From positions 1 through 64,000 of IMG/VR virus record IMGVR_UViG_3300023235_000015: a stretch of DNA of 64,000 nt. One strand, 5' to 3'. Below the pieces are notes generated by a model that was not told the origin of the DNA, did no database searches, and saw only the letters and a list, made by a program, of their open reading frames with translations. Origin of the DNA: a virus. How positions within the stretch are numbered: position 1 is the first letter of the stretch; every line of letters begins with the position of its first letter. Below, piece by piece: positions 23,899 through 30,729 of the stretch. Both the position numbers and the translations under genes were made by a program.

Positions 23899-23981
23899 GG
23901 AATACTCAGGGTTCGAACCTGAAGGGCTTTTATGCCTTGTCTCTTTAGCAAAGAGAGTCCTGTCCAATTCGGTTGTATTCC
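23899..23981 (-). tRNA. tRNA-Ser(GCT)
   Basis: Class II tRNA: acceptor GGAATAC/GTATTCC, anticodon stem TCTCT/AGAGA with loop TTGCTAA, long variable arm, T-arm TCAGGTTCGAACCCTGA. Downstream of its 5' end a hairpin CCATACC/GGTATGG fills the spacer to tRNA-Met. Confidence 0.92.
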
Positions 23982-24040
23982 AGATGCCATACCAGTGTAG
24001 CAGATTGTATGCTAGACGGTATGGAGTTTAGTACTTCATG

Positions 24041-24110
24041 GCGGGTATCGGTGCCGCCCCGATTCCTAGAGCTTATGAGACTCCCGACTTATCTACCTTG
24101 TCCTACCCGC
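24041..24110 (-). tRNA. tRNA-Met(CAT) with non-canonical T-loop
   Basis: Acceptor GCGGGTA/TACCCGC, anticodon stem GGAGT/GCTCT with loop CTCATAA. The T-loop is GGCGGCA instead of TTCNANT, and T-stem plus acceptor share a base, giving 11 stacked pairs. G1-C72 argues against an initiator tRNA; elongator Met or lysidine-type Ile are possible. Confidence 0.72.
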
Positions 24111-24122
24111 TTTGTATGTTAC

Positions 24123-24152
24123 ATTATATCAAATGATAAGGAGTAGCGTCAA
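24123..24152 (-). promoter_or_regulatory. Strong sigma70-like promoter inside the tRNA cluster
   Basis: On the minus strand TTGACG (24152-24147), an 18-base spacer and TATAAT (24128-24123) preceded by TGA. It starts just before tRNA-Met and reads toward the RNase P RNA. The stretch 24153-24347 upstream of it has short hairpins but no gene I can name. Confidence 0.75.
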
Positions 24153-24347
24153 CCTTTAATCTAAGTTCTTAATATTAGAGTAGCTTACACCAGACTTCTA
24201 CTGGTTCCTACATAAGTTATAAAAGTTATAAAGAAATATAAAAGGTATCGGGCGGGAGGTACATATTGCGCCATATGCTTCCTCACATTATTCTCAGTAG
24301 AGATTTTTATATTAACCTGCTAGCGGTAGGTCGTCCGATGTTATAGT

Positions 24348-24429
24348 ACCCTTACTAGGATTCGAACCTAGACGCATATTTCAGCAGTTGGGCTTAAACC
24401 AACCGTGTCTACCATTTCACCATAAGGGC
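24348..24429 (-). tRNA. tRNA-Leu(TAA)
   Basis: Class II tRNA: acceptor GCCCTTA/TAAGGGT, anticodon stem GTTGG/CCAAC with loop TTTAAGC, variable arm TGCTGAAATATGCG, T-loop TTCGAAT, A73. Confidence 0.9.
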
Positions 24430-24440
24430 TTATGTAAAAT

Positions 24441-24513
24441 GCTGCTACTAGGATTCGAACCTAGACTTTACCGCGTTTGAAACGGCTTCCTCTACCAATT
24501 GGGATATAACAGC
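24441..24513 (-). tRNA. tRNA-Leu(CAA) with short variable region
   Basis: Acceptor GCTGTTA/TAGCAGC, anticodon stem GCCGT/GCGGT with loop TTCAAAC, T-loop TTCGAAT, A73. The variable region is about six bases, unlike normal Leu tRNAs. Confidence 0.8.
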
Positions 24514-24521
24514 TTATGTAA

Positions 24522-24558
24522 ATCAGACTAACAGGATTTGAACCTATATAATCTTAAT
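24522..24558 (-). pseudogene. tRNA fragment: T-arm and 3' acceptor only
   Basis: ATAGG, TTCAAAT, CCTGT followed by TAGTCTG. The preceding bases belong to the 3' end of tRNA-Pro, so no 5' half exists. Confidence 0.6.
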
Positions 24559-24628
24559 CGGAATACGTGGAGTCGAACCACGGCTTCTAAGTTCCAAACC
24601 TAGGGTGCTACCGTAACACCTTATTCCG
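24559..24628 (-). tRNA. tRNA-Pro(TGG), overlapping the HNH gene end
   Basis: Acceptor CGGAATA/TATTCCG, anticodon stem CTAGG/CTTAG with loop TTTGGAA, T-arm CGTGGTTCGACTCCACG. Its first bases CGGAATAA contain the stop codon of the upstream HNH gene. Confidence 0.88.
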
Positions 24629-25010
24629 TTATGAAACGTGAGCTTGTTCTAATTGCGTGACAATTGGCACAAACTAATTCACATTTACTAATTTCTTTTG
24701 ATATCTTTTCTATACCGAAACCTCTTGCGACCATGTTACCAACATTGAATTCTTTATCATTTTCAATATGATCCCAATGCATTACTATAGGTGGGTATGT
24801 ATTGTCGCAATCTGTACAAGGGCCGGACTTTATTTTGTTCGACCATTCTCTTAAGTCTTTACGCCTTGATTTATTTTGTGAAGCCCTTTTGCCTTTATCA
24901 GACTCGTAGCGTTCCTTATCATAAACTTTAACGCAAATCCTACACCAAGATTGTCCCTTATTAAATTCTGATTCTGTTTTAGTCTTAGTACATCTAGAGC
25001 AGTTCTTCAT
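24621..25010 (-). CDS. HNH homing endonuclease ending inside tRNA-Pro
   Basis: The 129-residue protein has an N-terminal CxxC...CxxC zinc knuckle (NCSRCT, WCRIC) and a core VMHWDHIENDKEFNVG with the flanking CTDCD and LVCANCHAIRTSSR. These are typical of phage recombination-endonuclease-VII/HNH proteins. The last codons ACG GAA TAA form the start of tRNA-Pro, so endonuclease and tRNA share eight bases. The spacing suggests invasion of a tRNA 5' flank with restoration of the tRNA. Confidence 0.85.
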   Translation of the reverse strand: MKNCSRCTKTKTESEFNKGQSWCRICVKVYDKERYESDKGKRASQNKSRRKDLREWSNKIKSGPCTDCDNTYPPIVMHWDHIENDKEFNVGNMVARGFGIEKISKEISKCELVCANCHAIRTSSRFITE

Positions 25011-25060
25011 AAATGAAATATACCATATTTGGAAACTTTGTCAAATGTTCCAAATAAATT

Positions 25061-25129
25061 GCCGGTATGGGTAACGATCCCATTTCTGAAAGTTAAGAGC
25101 TTCCTGCATCACCATTAATGCTTACCAGC
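25061..25129 (-). tRNA. tRNA-Lys(CTT) with A54/T58
   Basis: Acceptor GCTGGTA/TACCGGC, anticodon stem GGAAG/CTTTC with loop CTCTTAA, D-loop with GG. The T-loop is ATCGTTA: T55 and C56 remain but the 54/58 pair reads A-T instead of T-A. Confidence 0.85.
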
Positions 25130-25139
25130 TATGTAAAGC

Positions 25140-25210
25140 GGTTCATGAGGGTTACGATCCCTCTTATTCTGATCGACAATCAGATGTAATAACCAGTATA
25201 CGAATGAACC
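25140..25210 (-). tRNA. tRNA-Asp(GTC) with A54/T58
   Basis: Acceptor GGTTCAT/ATGAACC, anticodon stem TCTGA/TCAGA with loop TTGTCGA, T-arm GAGGG, ATCGTAA, CCCTC. Same 54/58 exchange as tRNA-Lys(CTT). Confidence 0.88.
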
Positions 25211-25217
25211 AAATGGT

Positions 25218-25288
25218 ACGGAATAAGAGAATTGAACTCTTGTTTCAAGGATGAAAACCTCGCGTATTCTCCACTATACTAATCCCGC
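25218..25288 (-). tRNA. tRNA-Glu(TTC)
   Basis: Acceptor GCGGGAT/ATTCCGT, anticodon stem CGAGG/CCTTG with loop TTTTCAT, T-arm AAGAGTTCAATTCTCTT. Canonical T-loop TTCAATT. Confidence 0.9.
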
Positions 25289-25302
25289 GTAAATTTTAAA
25301 AA

Positions 25303-25374
25303 GCATCATTAGAGATTCGAACTCTATTCTCTTGGGTGGAAGCCAAGTATGTCAACCATTTCTACTTATGATGC
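25303..25374 (-). tRNA. tRNA-Gly(TCC)
   Basis: Acceptor GCATCAT/ATGATGC, anticodon stem CTTGG/CCAAG with loop CTTCCAC, T-arm AGAGTTCGAATCTCT. Confidence 0.92.
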
Positions 25375-25379
25375 ATATT

Positions 25380-25448
25380 GCCCCTGAGTGACTTGCACAC
25401 TCGCCCCAAGGCTTAAAAGGCCCGGATCTACTTGTTGAATTAAGGAGC
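25380..25448 (-). tRNA. tRNA-Lys(TTT) with G55
   Basis: Acceptor GCTCCT/AGGGGC, anticodon loop CTTTTAA within GGC/GCC, T-arm GAGTG, TGCAAGT, CACTC. The T-loop has G55 and the D-loop AACAAGTA has A18 G19 instead of GG. Confidence 0.75.
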
Positions 25449-25462
25449 TTCGTTTACTAAGT

Positions 25463-25539
25463 GGAGAAGAAGGGTATCGAACCCTTGTCTTAGAGAGCGC
25501 ACTTCGGCAGTAACTCTAATCGAATCCTATCGCTTCCCC
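25463..25539 (-). tRNA. tRNA-like gene, isotype unresolved
   Basis: Acceptor GGGGAAG/CTTCTCC and T-arm AAGGG, TTCGATA, CCCTT are good. Between them lies an extended hairpin TTAGAG/CTCTAA enclosing ACT/AGT with loop GCCGA, instead of a normal 5+7 anticodon arm. Possible Gly(GCC) if the loop is CTGCCGA, but the stem would be poor. Confidence 0.4.
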
Positions 25540-25570
25540 GTGTTTTCCTACAGTTGATACCTGTTCGTAC

Positions 25571-25579
25571 ATTATAGCA
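25571..25579 (-). promoter_or_regulatory. Extended -10 promoter candidate
   Basis: Minus-strand TGTGCTATAATG contains TGCTATAAT. The -35 at 17 bases (TACACG) is weak. It would drive the tRNA-like gene at 25463 and downstream tRNAs. Confidence 0.45.
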
Positions 25580-25603
25580 CAGATGCCCCGCGCCGTGTAG
25601 AGA

Positions 25604-25674
25604 GATTGAGAAAGGATTCGAACCTTCATAAGACAGGGTTGCAGCCTGCCGCGTCACCATTCCGCCACTCAATC
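25604..25674 (-). tRNA. tRNA-Cys(GCA)
   Basis: First tRNA of the cluster: acceptor GATTGAG/CTCAATC, anticodon stem GCAGG/CCTGT with loop CTGCAAC, T-loop TTCGAAT. Confidence 0.93.
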
Positions 25675-25685
25675 GTGTTCTAGGT

Positions 25686-25714
25686 ACTATACAGGGTCGC
25701 GCGGAGAATGTCAA
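25686..25714 (-). promoter_or_regulatory. Consensus sigma70-like promoter of the tRNA cluster
   Basis: Perfect TTGACA (25714-25709), 17-base spacer, TATAGT (25691-25686) on the minus strand, 12 bases before tRNA-Cys. The -35 overlaps the last codon of the HNH gene at 25711. Confidence 0.85.
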
Positions 25715-26019
25715 GCTCTGCGATTAAAGACCCAAGGGCGCTCTCCTTCAATAATTTCATCAGCATGAAAATCGTCGTGACAATATTTACACATTAAAAC
25801 GCATTTATTAACTTCGGACCAAAATCTTTTATGGCTACATTTAGCTAAGTAAGTAACTGTATTTAGTTTAGTTTCAGGGTTTATATGATGAAACTCTAAA
25901 CTTACGTGTGGAGTAATACACTCTGGAATGTAACATTTATTTCCAAGATGTTCTTTAGCATCATTTACTCGCTTATTATATCTACGTTTTTGTGATGCTT
26001 TTTTTGCTTCGCTTTGCAT
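25711..26019 (-). CDS. HNH endonuclease upstream of the tRNA cluster
   Basis: The 102-residue basic protein has CYIPEC, then the core VSLEFHHINPETKLNTV and a second zinc pair LMCKYCHDDFH, the usual small HNH layout. The N-terminus is a basic helix. Its stop codon lies in the -35 element of the tRNA promoter, showing tight packing or recent insertion. Probably free-standing and mobile. Confidence 0.85.
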   Translation of the reverse strand: MQSEAKKASQKRRYNKRVNDAKEHLGNKCYIPECITPHVSLEFHHINPETKLNTVTYLAKCSHKRFWSEVNKCVLMCKYCHDDFHADEIIEGERPWVFNRRA

Positions 26020-26047
26020 AGAACCTTTTGTATTTATATAAACTCAT

Positions 26048-26112
26048 GTGATAGGCCGGGAGGGAAGGTTTGATATCTCAGCCGTTTCCCTTTATTCCCG
26101 CGCTCCTATCAC
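26048..26112 (-). other. Structured element downstream of the reductase gene
   Basis: Outer stem GTGATAG/CTATCAC (7 bp) encloses CGGGA/TCCCG and GGGAA/TTCCC. No T-run follows, so it is not a standard terminator. Its acceptor-like outer stem is tRNA-sized, but no T-arm or anticodon arm is recognisable. It could be a 3' processing or stability element. Confidence 0.45.
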
Positions 26113-26200
26113 CTGACCAGTATAGCACAGTCGGTCCTGACGCGCTAGAGGGGCAGCCGGGGTACGATGTGGCGCATAAAGTATGTAACGCCTAAGTCAA

Positions 26201-28840
26201 TTAAGCGCCGCATACTCCCCCGGCGCACGTTTCTAGGTCTGACTCAAATACCACGCCTTCCTTGCCAATTGCTTCTTCATAAGTAACAGAAGTTAAAGGT
26301 TGACCGCCACGCGCTCCATCAGGATAGCAAGTAACGCCTCTTAGTTTAGGCAGATAACGGTAAAGCATTTCTTTAAAGTCCTCTACTTCTTCTTCTTCTG
26401 TAATTGGGTAAGGCAGATTAATTGTTGAACTAATAGCATGATCAACATATTGCTGAACAAATGCTTGAAATTCAATTCTTTTTTCTACGTTATAAGCTAG
26501 TTCGTGGGCGCTTTCAATGCTAGATGGATGTACTCCATCTTCATCAATAAGACGTTTAGCTGTAGGGTCTACAATATATTCATGTACCCAATTCTTTCCG
26601 TCTTTAAGATAACGGCGCTTCATAGCTACGCAGTAAATTGGCTCAATTCCTGTAGTTGTTTCAGCAATAATTCCGATTGTCCCTGTGGGCGCAATAGCTC
26701 TAACTTTTACAGGCTTTGACAGGCCAAGTTTTTTAGAATATTTTTCTGATGCTGCATTTGAAGCTGACTCATAAATCTCTAGCCACTCTCTTAGCTCGTC
26801 ATTTGGAGCATATTTATATTGACGCTTTAGAAGCCACTCATGGATTCCCATTAGGCCAAGTCCTAAACGACGATTTTTAGTTCTTATATTTTTTACTTTT
26901 TCATAAGGCACATGTGAGTAAACGGTTCCTGATAATAGAAACAGAACTGCTTTATCTATAACCTCTGCAAACTCTTCTTTTGTGTCAATGTTTGCTAAGT
27001 TAATTGAACCTAGATTACAAATGTCTGAATCGTCAGCACTTGTAACTTCGCAACAGTTAGAAATAATTACACCTTCCGCCATAAAGGAATGTTCTTCTAC
27101 CTTTACATCAGCGCAATAAACATCTTCAATCCCGTCCTCTACAACTTCTAGAACTTTAATTGTTGATGCTCGATAAGGTTTGTAGCTATCTAGGTTAATA
27201 TTTAGTCTGTGGGTAGGAACCTCATCAGCAAATTTAGCTCTGAAATCTGCCGCGATAACTAGCTGCCAACATTTTGTCTTGCCAAATGTGGAAGTTCCGG
27301 CAGAACTTATATTAGACTGTATACCAATCTGTTCTAAAGCTTTTTGTACGCCATTAAGAAAACTTTTATGTTTTGATGCTAAACGAATAGCTTTATTGAT
27401 TGGTTCCCAATTGCCATCAGCATCAAATAGTCCACCAACAAATGACTTAATTTGTTCAGGTGAGGCCGCATAGATATCTTTGGGAAATTCAGCCTTTCCT
27501 CGACCTGAAAATTTCTCATTAACTGAGAAATATAGTCTAGTGTAACCACGACTATCATTTTCATTTACTGAATTGTATCCGTCTAGCCATTCCAAACAAT
27601 CTTTAGATTCATCTGTACATAAGGTTAGGTCGGCACCACCAGTATTAGTGAAGGAACCATCGCCATAGATGTATCCCATAGTATAATAGTCCTTGCACAA
27701 AGCGTTGCCGCTAGTTGTAGGATATGAAACGTGAAGGATATCTCCACTTTCTAGGTCTTTAGCGGGAATTTTTAAAATCCTTTCAAATTTGCGCCTTGAA
27801 CCGGCACCAGAATATTCTTCAACAAGAAACTCATGATTTGGTTCACAACGAATCTCACGACCGCCAGAAATTAACACGCAAACAACGCTAGCTTCTTTTT
27901 CAGTTAGTGAAAATACAACGTCATTAGCCCATTGTTTACCTGTCCACACAGTTGTAGGATTATCCACGATATCTGATACTGGTTGATATCCTTGCCGTGT
28001 TAAAACATTAGTTCCGGCTGTTACCGGAGCATTGCGTAAAGTCTCGCCAGCATTTTCTCCAACGTCAATTGAAAAACCCGGCTCTGCTGTTTTTAGCATC
28101 CTCTTAGTAGTCTGGTGGTAAACTTCTCTGGCATGATTATGTAGTTCGTGATCCTCGTTATCGTGAGCCTCAAAAAACTCATCGTCTAAAAGAACACTAA
28201 TATTTGTCATATCTAATCTTGCCGGAAAGTTAAAGTCTTTCTCTTTTTCTGCGCGTACTATATCGCTCCAATTCTTAGCATCAATAAACTGAAAGATATC
28301 ACCGTGTTTCCAGTTTAGACCAGCCCAAATAGCTGACCGTCTAGAGCCGCCTTGCATAATATGACGGCCACACTCATTAACCATTTCCATAATAGAAATA
28401 GGTCCAGAGGCAACACCGCCAGTTTTAGTAATAACTGAGCCAGATTGTCTAACATCTGAGTAGTCAATTCCAATTCCTGCTCCTGTCATTAGAGCCATTG
28501 AAGCGTTAGCTAGTAGCTCACTCCAACCCTCTCTAGAATCTTCACAGCGCATCAGGAGGCAGTTTTGTGTCTGGTGAAAGTCGCGCCCCGAAGCGTATAG
28601 ATAACGACCGCCTGCTAAAAATTGTTGTGCTGCTAAGTATTGTTCTAGTATATCAGCAGATTCAGTTTCTTCCATGCTGATAGCCTCTAGATTAGCTTGA
28701 ATTACTCGCTTGGCAGTATCAGGCCAATCTTCTACAATATTTCCATCTTTATCTTTAAATGCGTATTTTTGTTCGTAAATTCCTCTTGCGAAAGGGGAAA
28801 AGTCTTGGCCCTGTTTAGCGGGTCGTACTGCTGTCGGCAT
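26201..28840 (-). CDS. nrdJ: Ribonucleotide reductase, B12-dependent type, with intein
   Basis: The 879-residue precursor contains a 324-residue intein (residues 272-595); the spliced enzyme would be 555 residues. Extein motifs are typical of catalytic subunits: NCLLMRC, GAGIGIDYSDVR, GGSRRSA, CNLGSINLA, RRLGLGLMG, RAIAPTGTIG and a C-terminal redox pair CAGGVCGA. The short, single-subunit form and lack of a nearby small subunit suggest a class II (adenosylcobalamin) enzyme, which is inference. It makes deoxynucleotides for phage replication. Its own promoter lies at 28885-28913, and it is last in the leftward block behind the glycosyltransferases. Confidence 0.88.
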   Translation of the reverse strand: MPTAVRPAKQGQDFSPFARGIYEQKYAFKDKDGNIVEDWPDTAKRVIQANLEAISMEETESADILEQYLAAQQFLAGGRYLYASGRDFHQTQNCLLMRCEDSREGWSELLANASMALMTGAGIGIDYSDVRQSGSVITKTGGVASGPISIMEMVNECGRHIMQGGSRRSAIWAGLNWKHGDIFQFIDAKNWSDIVRAEKEKDFNFPARLDMTNISVLLDDEFFEAHDNEDHELHNHAREVYHQTTKRMLKTAEPGFSIDVGENAGETLRNAPVTAGTNVLTRQGYQPVSDIVDNPTTVWTGKQWANDVVFSLTEKEASVVCVLISGGREIRCEPNHEFLVEEYSGAGSRRKFERILKIPAKDLESGDILHVSYPTTSGNALCKDYYTMGYIYGDGSFTNTGGADLTLCTDESKDCLEWLDGYNSVNENDSRGYTRLYFSVNEKFSGRGKAEFPKDIYAASPEQIKSFVGGLFDADGNWEPINKAIRLASKHKSFLNGVQKALEQIGIQSNISSAGTSTFGKTKCWQLVIAADFRAKFADEVPTHRLNINLDSYKPYRASTIKVLEVVEDGIEDVYCADVKVEEHSFMAEGVIISNCCEVTSADDSDICNLGSINLANIDTKEEFAEVIDKAVLFLLSGTVYSHVPYEKVKNIRTKNRRLGLGLMGIHEWLLKRQYKYAPNDELREWLEIYESASNAASEKYSKKLGLSKPVKVRAIAPTGTIGIIAETTTGIEPIYCVAMKRRYLKDGKNWVHEYIVDPTAKRLIDEDGVHPSSIESAHELAYNVEKRIEFQAFVQQYVDHAISSTINLPYPITEEEEVEDFKEMLYRYLPKLRGVTCYPDGARGGQPLTSVTYEEAIGKEGVVFESDLETCAGGVCGA
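27056..28027 (-). mobile_element. Intein in ribonucleotide reductase, begins with Pro
   Basis: Residues 272-595 interrupt extein LRNA and CCEVTSADD. Block A is PVTAGTNVLT with Pro at position 1, block B GREIRCEPNHEFLV, block F DVYCADV with Cys where Asp is usual, and the end is GVIISN followed by Cys. LAGLIDADG motifs are MGYIYGDGS and FVGGLFDADG. The Pro1 plus block F Cys combination points to a non-classical (class 3-like) splicing route, although the expected Trp in block B is Phe. Confidence 0.8.
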
Positions 28841-28884
28841 AAAATCTCCTACTAGTTTGTCTAAGTTTTTTAGGTGGTCTTTGA

Positions 28885-28913
28885 ATAATACCGCTTTAGA
28901 CCAAAGCGTACAA
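28885..28913 (-). promoter_or_regulatory. Promoter of the ribonucleotide reductase gene
   Basis: TTGTAC (28913-28908), 17-base spacer and TATTAT (28890-28885). The spacer contains the small palindrome GCTTTGGTCTAAAGC, a possible operator. A TAGGAG ribosome site precedes the ATG. Confidence 0.6.
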
Positions 28914-28939
28914 TAGACCTATTGGACTGATTTTGTAAT

Positions 28940-29953
28940 TTAGCTAAGAAATTTTTCCCATTGAATTGCGCCCTGTCTAATATCTCGGTTTTCTTGAACA
29001 AAAACTTTCGCATTTTGCGCTATTTCATTTCTTAAGCTAGCGTCCGTAACAAGTGTACCTAGTTTATCTTCAAACTCTGCTGCTGTTGCTGCTACCATTC
29101 CTGTTACCCCATCTACTACTTCTGGATAGGTAATAGGATTTACTATCATAGGTATTCCTGCTGCTGACCCTTCAACCCACCTAAGATCAGATTTGCTCCT
29201 AAAATATTTTGAATCGTGGGATGGCGCTAAACCAATATCCATAGCTTTTAGTGCGTATGGGTAATTTTCAATGTTAGTCCAAGGCATAGACAAAGTTCTA
29301 CTAGGAAACCCTTTATCTACTTCAATAGCATAATCTGTACCTATACTTACAAAGTTAGTATTACTATAGTCTCTCATTATATTTAAAAGTTGTGGATACC
29401 AACTCTTGAAAGATTGTAGATGGCCTGTGCCTCCTGACCATCCAATTATTAATTTATCGTTTTCTTTTTCATGAGGCAAAACATCGTATAATTTAGTATT
29501 AATAGAGTTTAAACAAACATGTACATTGTCATTATACTTTTTGTATTGTTCAGCTAAAAATTCTGTTGAACAAATAATTCCATCGCATTCTTTCATTACA
29601 GATGTGTATTTTTTTACTTCGTTTTTAGAAAAATTACTTTTAAACCTGTGGTCTTTAATTCTGTTTACTCCTTGTAAAAAATCGTCACACTCATAGTAAA
29701 CAGTTTTGCCTAATTTTTTCCAACGCTTTACAGCTTTAACCCAAGCATCACCCTTACCTAGCTGTACTATAATAACTTCGTAATTATCTACATCTGGCAT
29801 ACCAGCGTGATTGCCAGAAATCATTACGCCGCCATCATCGGGCGGTCCTACTAGCAACCCTATCCAATCCTGTCCTAACTGAGTCGCAGGAATAGCACAC
29901 CTATACCAAGCTATTGATGAGCCGCCAAGCCCAATCCATAATGTCTTTTTCAT
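28940..29953 (-). CDS. Glycosyltransferase, GT-B type
   Basis: The 337-residue protein begins with a Rossmann-like strand and the phrase LGGSSIAWYRCAIPA, then TVYYECDDFLQGV, IICSTEFLAEQYKKY, and GWSGGTGHLQSFKSWYPQL. The C-terminal domain has MDIGLAPSHDSKYFRSKSDLRW followed by EGSAAGIPMIV, the nucleotide-sugar site of GT4-like enzymes. It overlaps the next gene upstream by its ATG. Target could be phage DNA, virion proteins or host envelope; nothing here decides. Confidence 0.8.
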   Translation of the reverse strand: MKKTLWIGLGGSSIAWYRCAIPATQLGQDWIGLLVGPPDDGGVMISGNHAGMPDVDNYEVIIVQLGKGDAWVKAVKRWKKLGKTVYYECDDFLQGVNRIKDHRFKSNFSKNEVKKYTSVMKECDGIICSTEFLAEQYKKYNDNVHVCLNSINTKLYDVLPHEKENDKLIIGWSGGTGHLQSFKSWYPQLLNIMRDYSNTNFVSIGTDYAIEVDKGFPSRTLSMPWTNIENYPYALKAMDIGLAPSHDSKYFRSKSDLRWVEGSAAGIPMIVNPITYPEVVDGVTGMVAATAAEFEDKLGTLVTDASLRNEIAQNAKVFVQENRDIRQGAIQWEKFLS

Positions 29954-30729
29954 TACTGTCCTTTCTCTAACATAGAAGGCACAAAACCAGCAAAATTAGT
30001 GTGTTCATATTTTTTCATAATATACGTAAGTGACTCCATTTGTCTATGGTTATTAATGCCTTTACGGATTAATGATTCATGATGTAATGCTATTACTTTA
30101 GGATCGTACCTACACTCGCCGCCATTAAATAATACTCTAAGGTTATAATCTACATCTTCGTATCCTAAGTAAAACTTTTCATCATAAATACCTACTTCTT
30201 CTAGCGTTTCATATTTTATATATTGTAGTGCGCCTGTTACCGGACACTTAGCAGGTACTAATGCTTCTGGCGTACTTGGAAGGCAATATAAAAACCTGTG
30301 ATTAAACGATCTACTCAAATGGCTAAAGTAGATGCCGCCATGTTGTATAAGCTTATTAGGATATAGCAACAATGCGCCAGTTACATCTGAATCATTAGAT
30401 GCTAGTTGTTCAAGCCAACCCTGTTCAAAAAATTCTAAGTCTATATTTAACAATACAGCATCGCGTTTTTCTTCTAAACACTTACGTAACCCAACGTTTA
30501 CTGTAGAAGCAAAGCCTGAATTTTCTGGTTTGATAACCCAACTAGTATTAACAAAGTCAGTTGTATAATCGCAAGCTTCATTTAGTAAGTTTTTGTCAGG
30601 CGAATAATCATCTACTAAAAAGATTTCAGCGTCGGTGGTTCTGCGAATAGAATCTACACAATCTTTAAATACATCTAGTACCTCTTGTTTAGCAAAAAAT
30701 GATGGCATAATCAATAAAGGATTATTCAT
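29953..30729 (-). CDS. Glycosyltransferase family 2
   Basis: The 258-residue protein has the GT-A pattern: IFLVDDYSPDKN near the N-terminus, PENSGFASTVNVGLRK, then AVLLNIDLEFFEQGW in place of a DXD metal motif, and YDEKFYLGYEDVDYNLRVLFNGG, which is the classic ED(V/W)D acceptor region. This matches rhamnosyl- or other GT2 transferases. It overlaps its neighbours by a few bases in an operon. Confidence 0.85.
   Translation of the reverse strand: MNNPLLIMPSFFAKQEVLDVFKDCVDSIRRTTDAEIFLVDDYSPDKNLLNEACDYTTDFVNTSWVIKPENSGFASTVNVGLRKCLEEKRDAVLLNIDLEFFEQGWLEQLASNDSDVTGALLLYPNKLIQHGGIYFSHLSRSFNHRFLYCLPSTPEALVPAKCPVTGALQYIKYETLEEVGIYDEKFYLGYEDVDYNLRVLFNGGECRYDPKVIALHHESLIRKGINNHRQMESLTYIMKKYEHTNFAGFVPSMLEKGQ

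Noticed and set aside
25490-25714. Minus-strand frame across tRNA-Cys
   Set aside because: Runs through a clear tRNA gene and its promoter.
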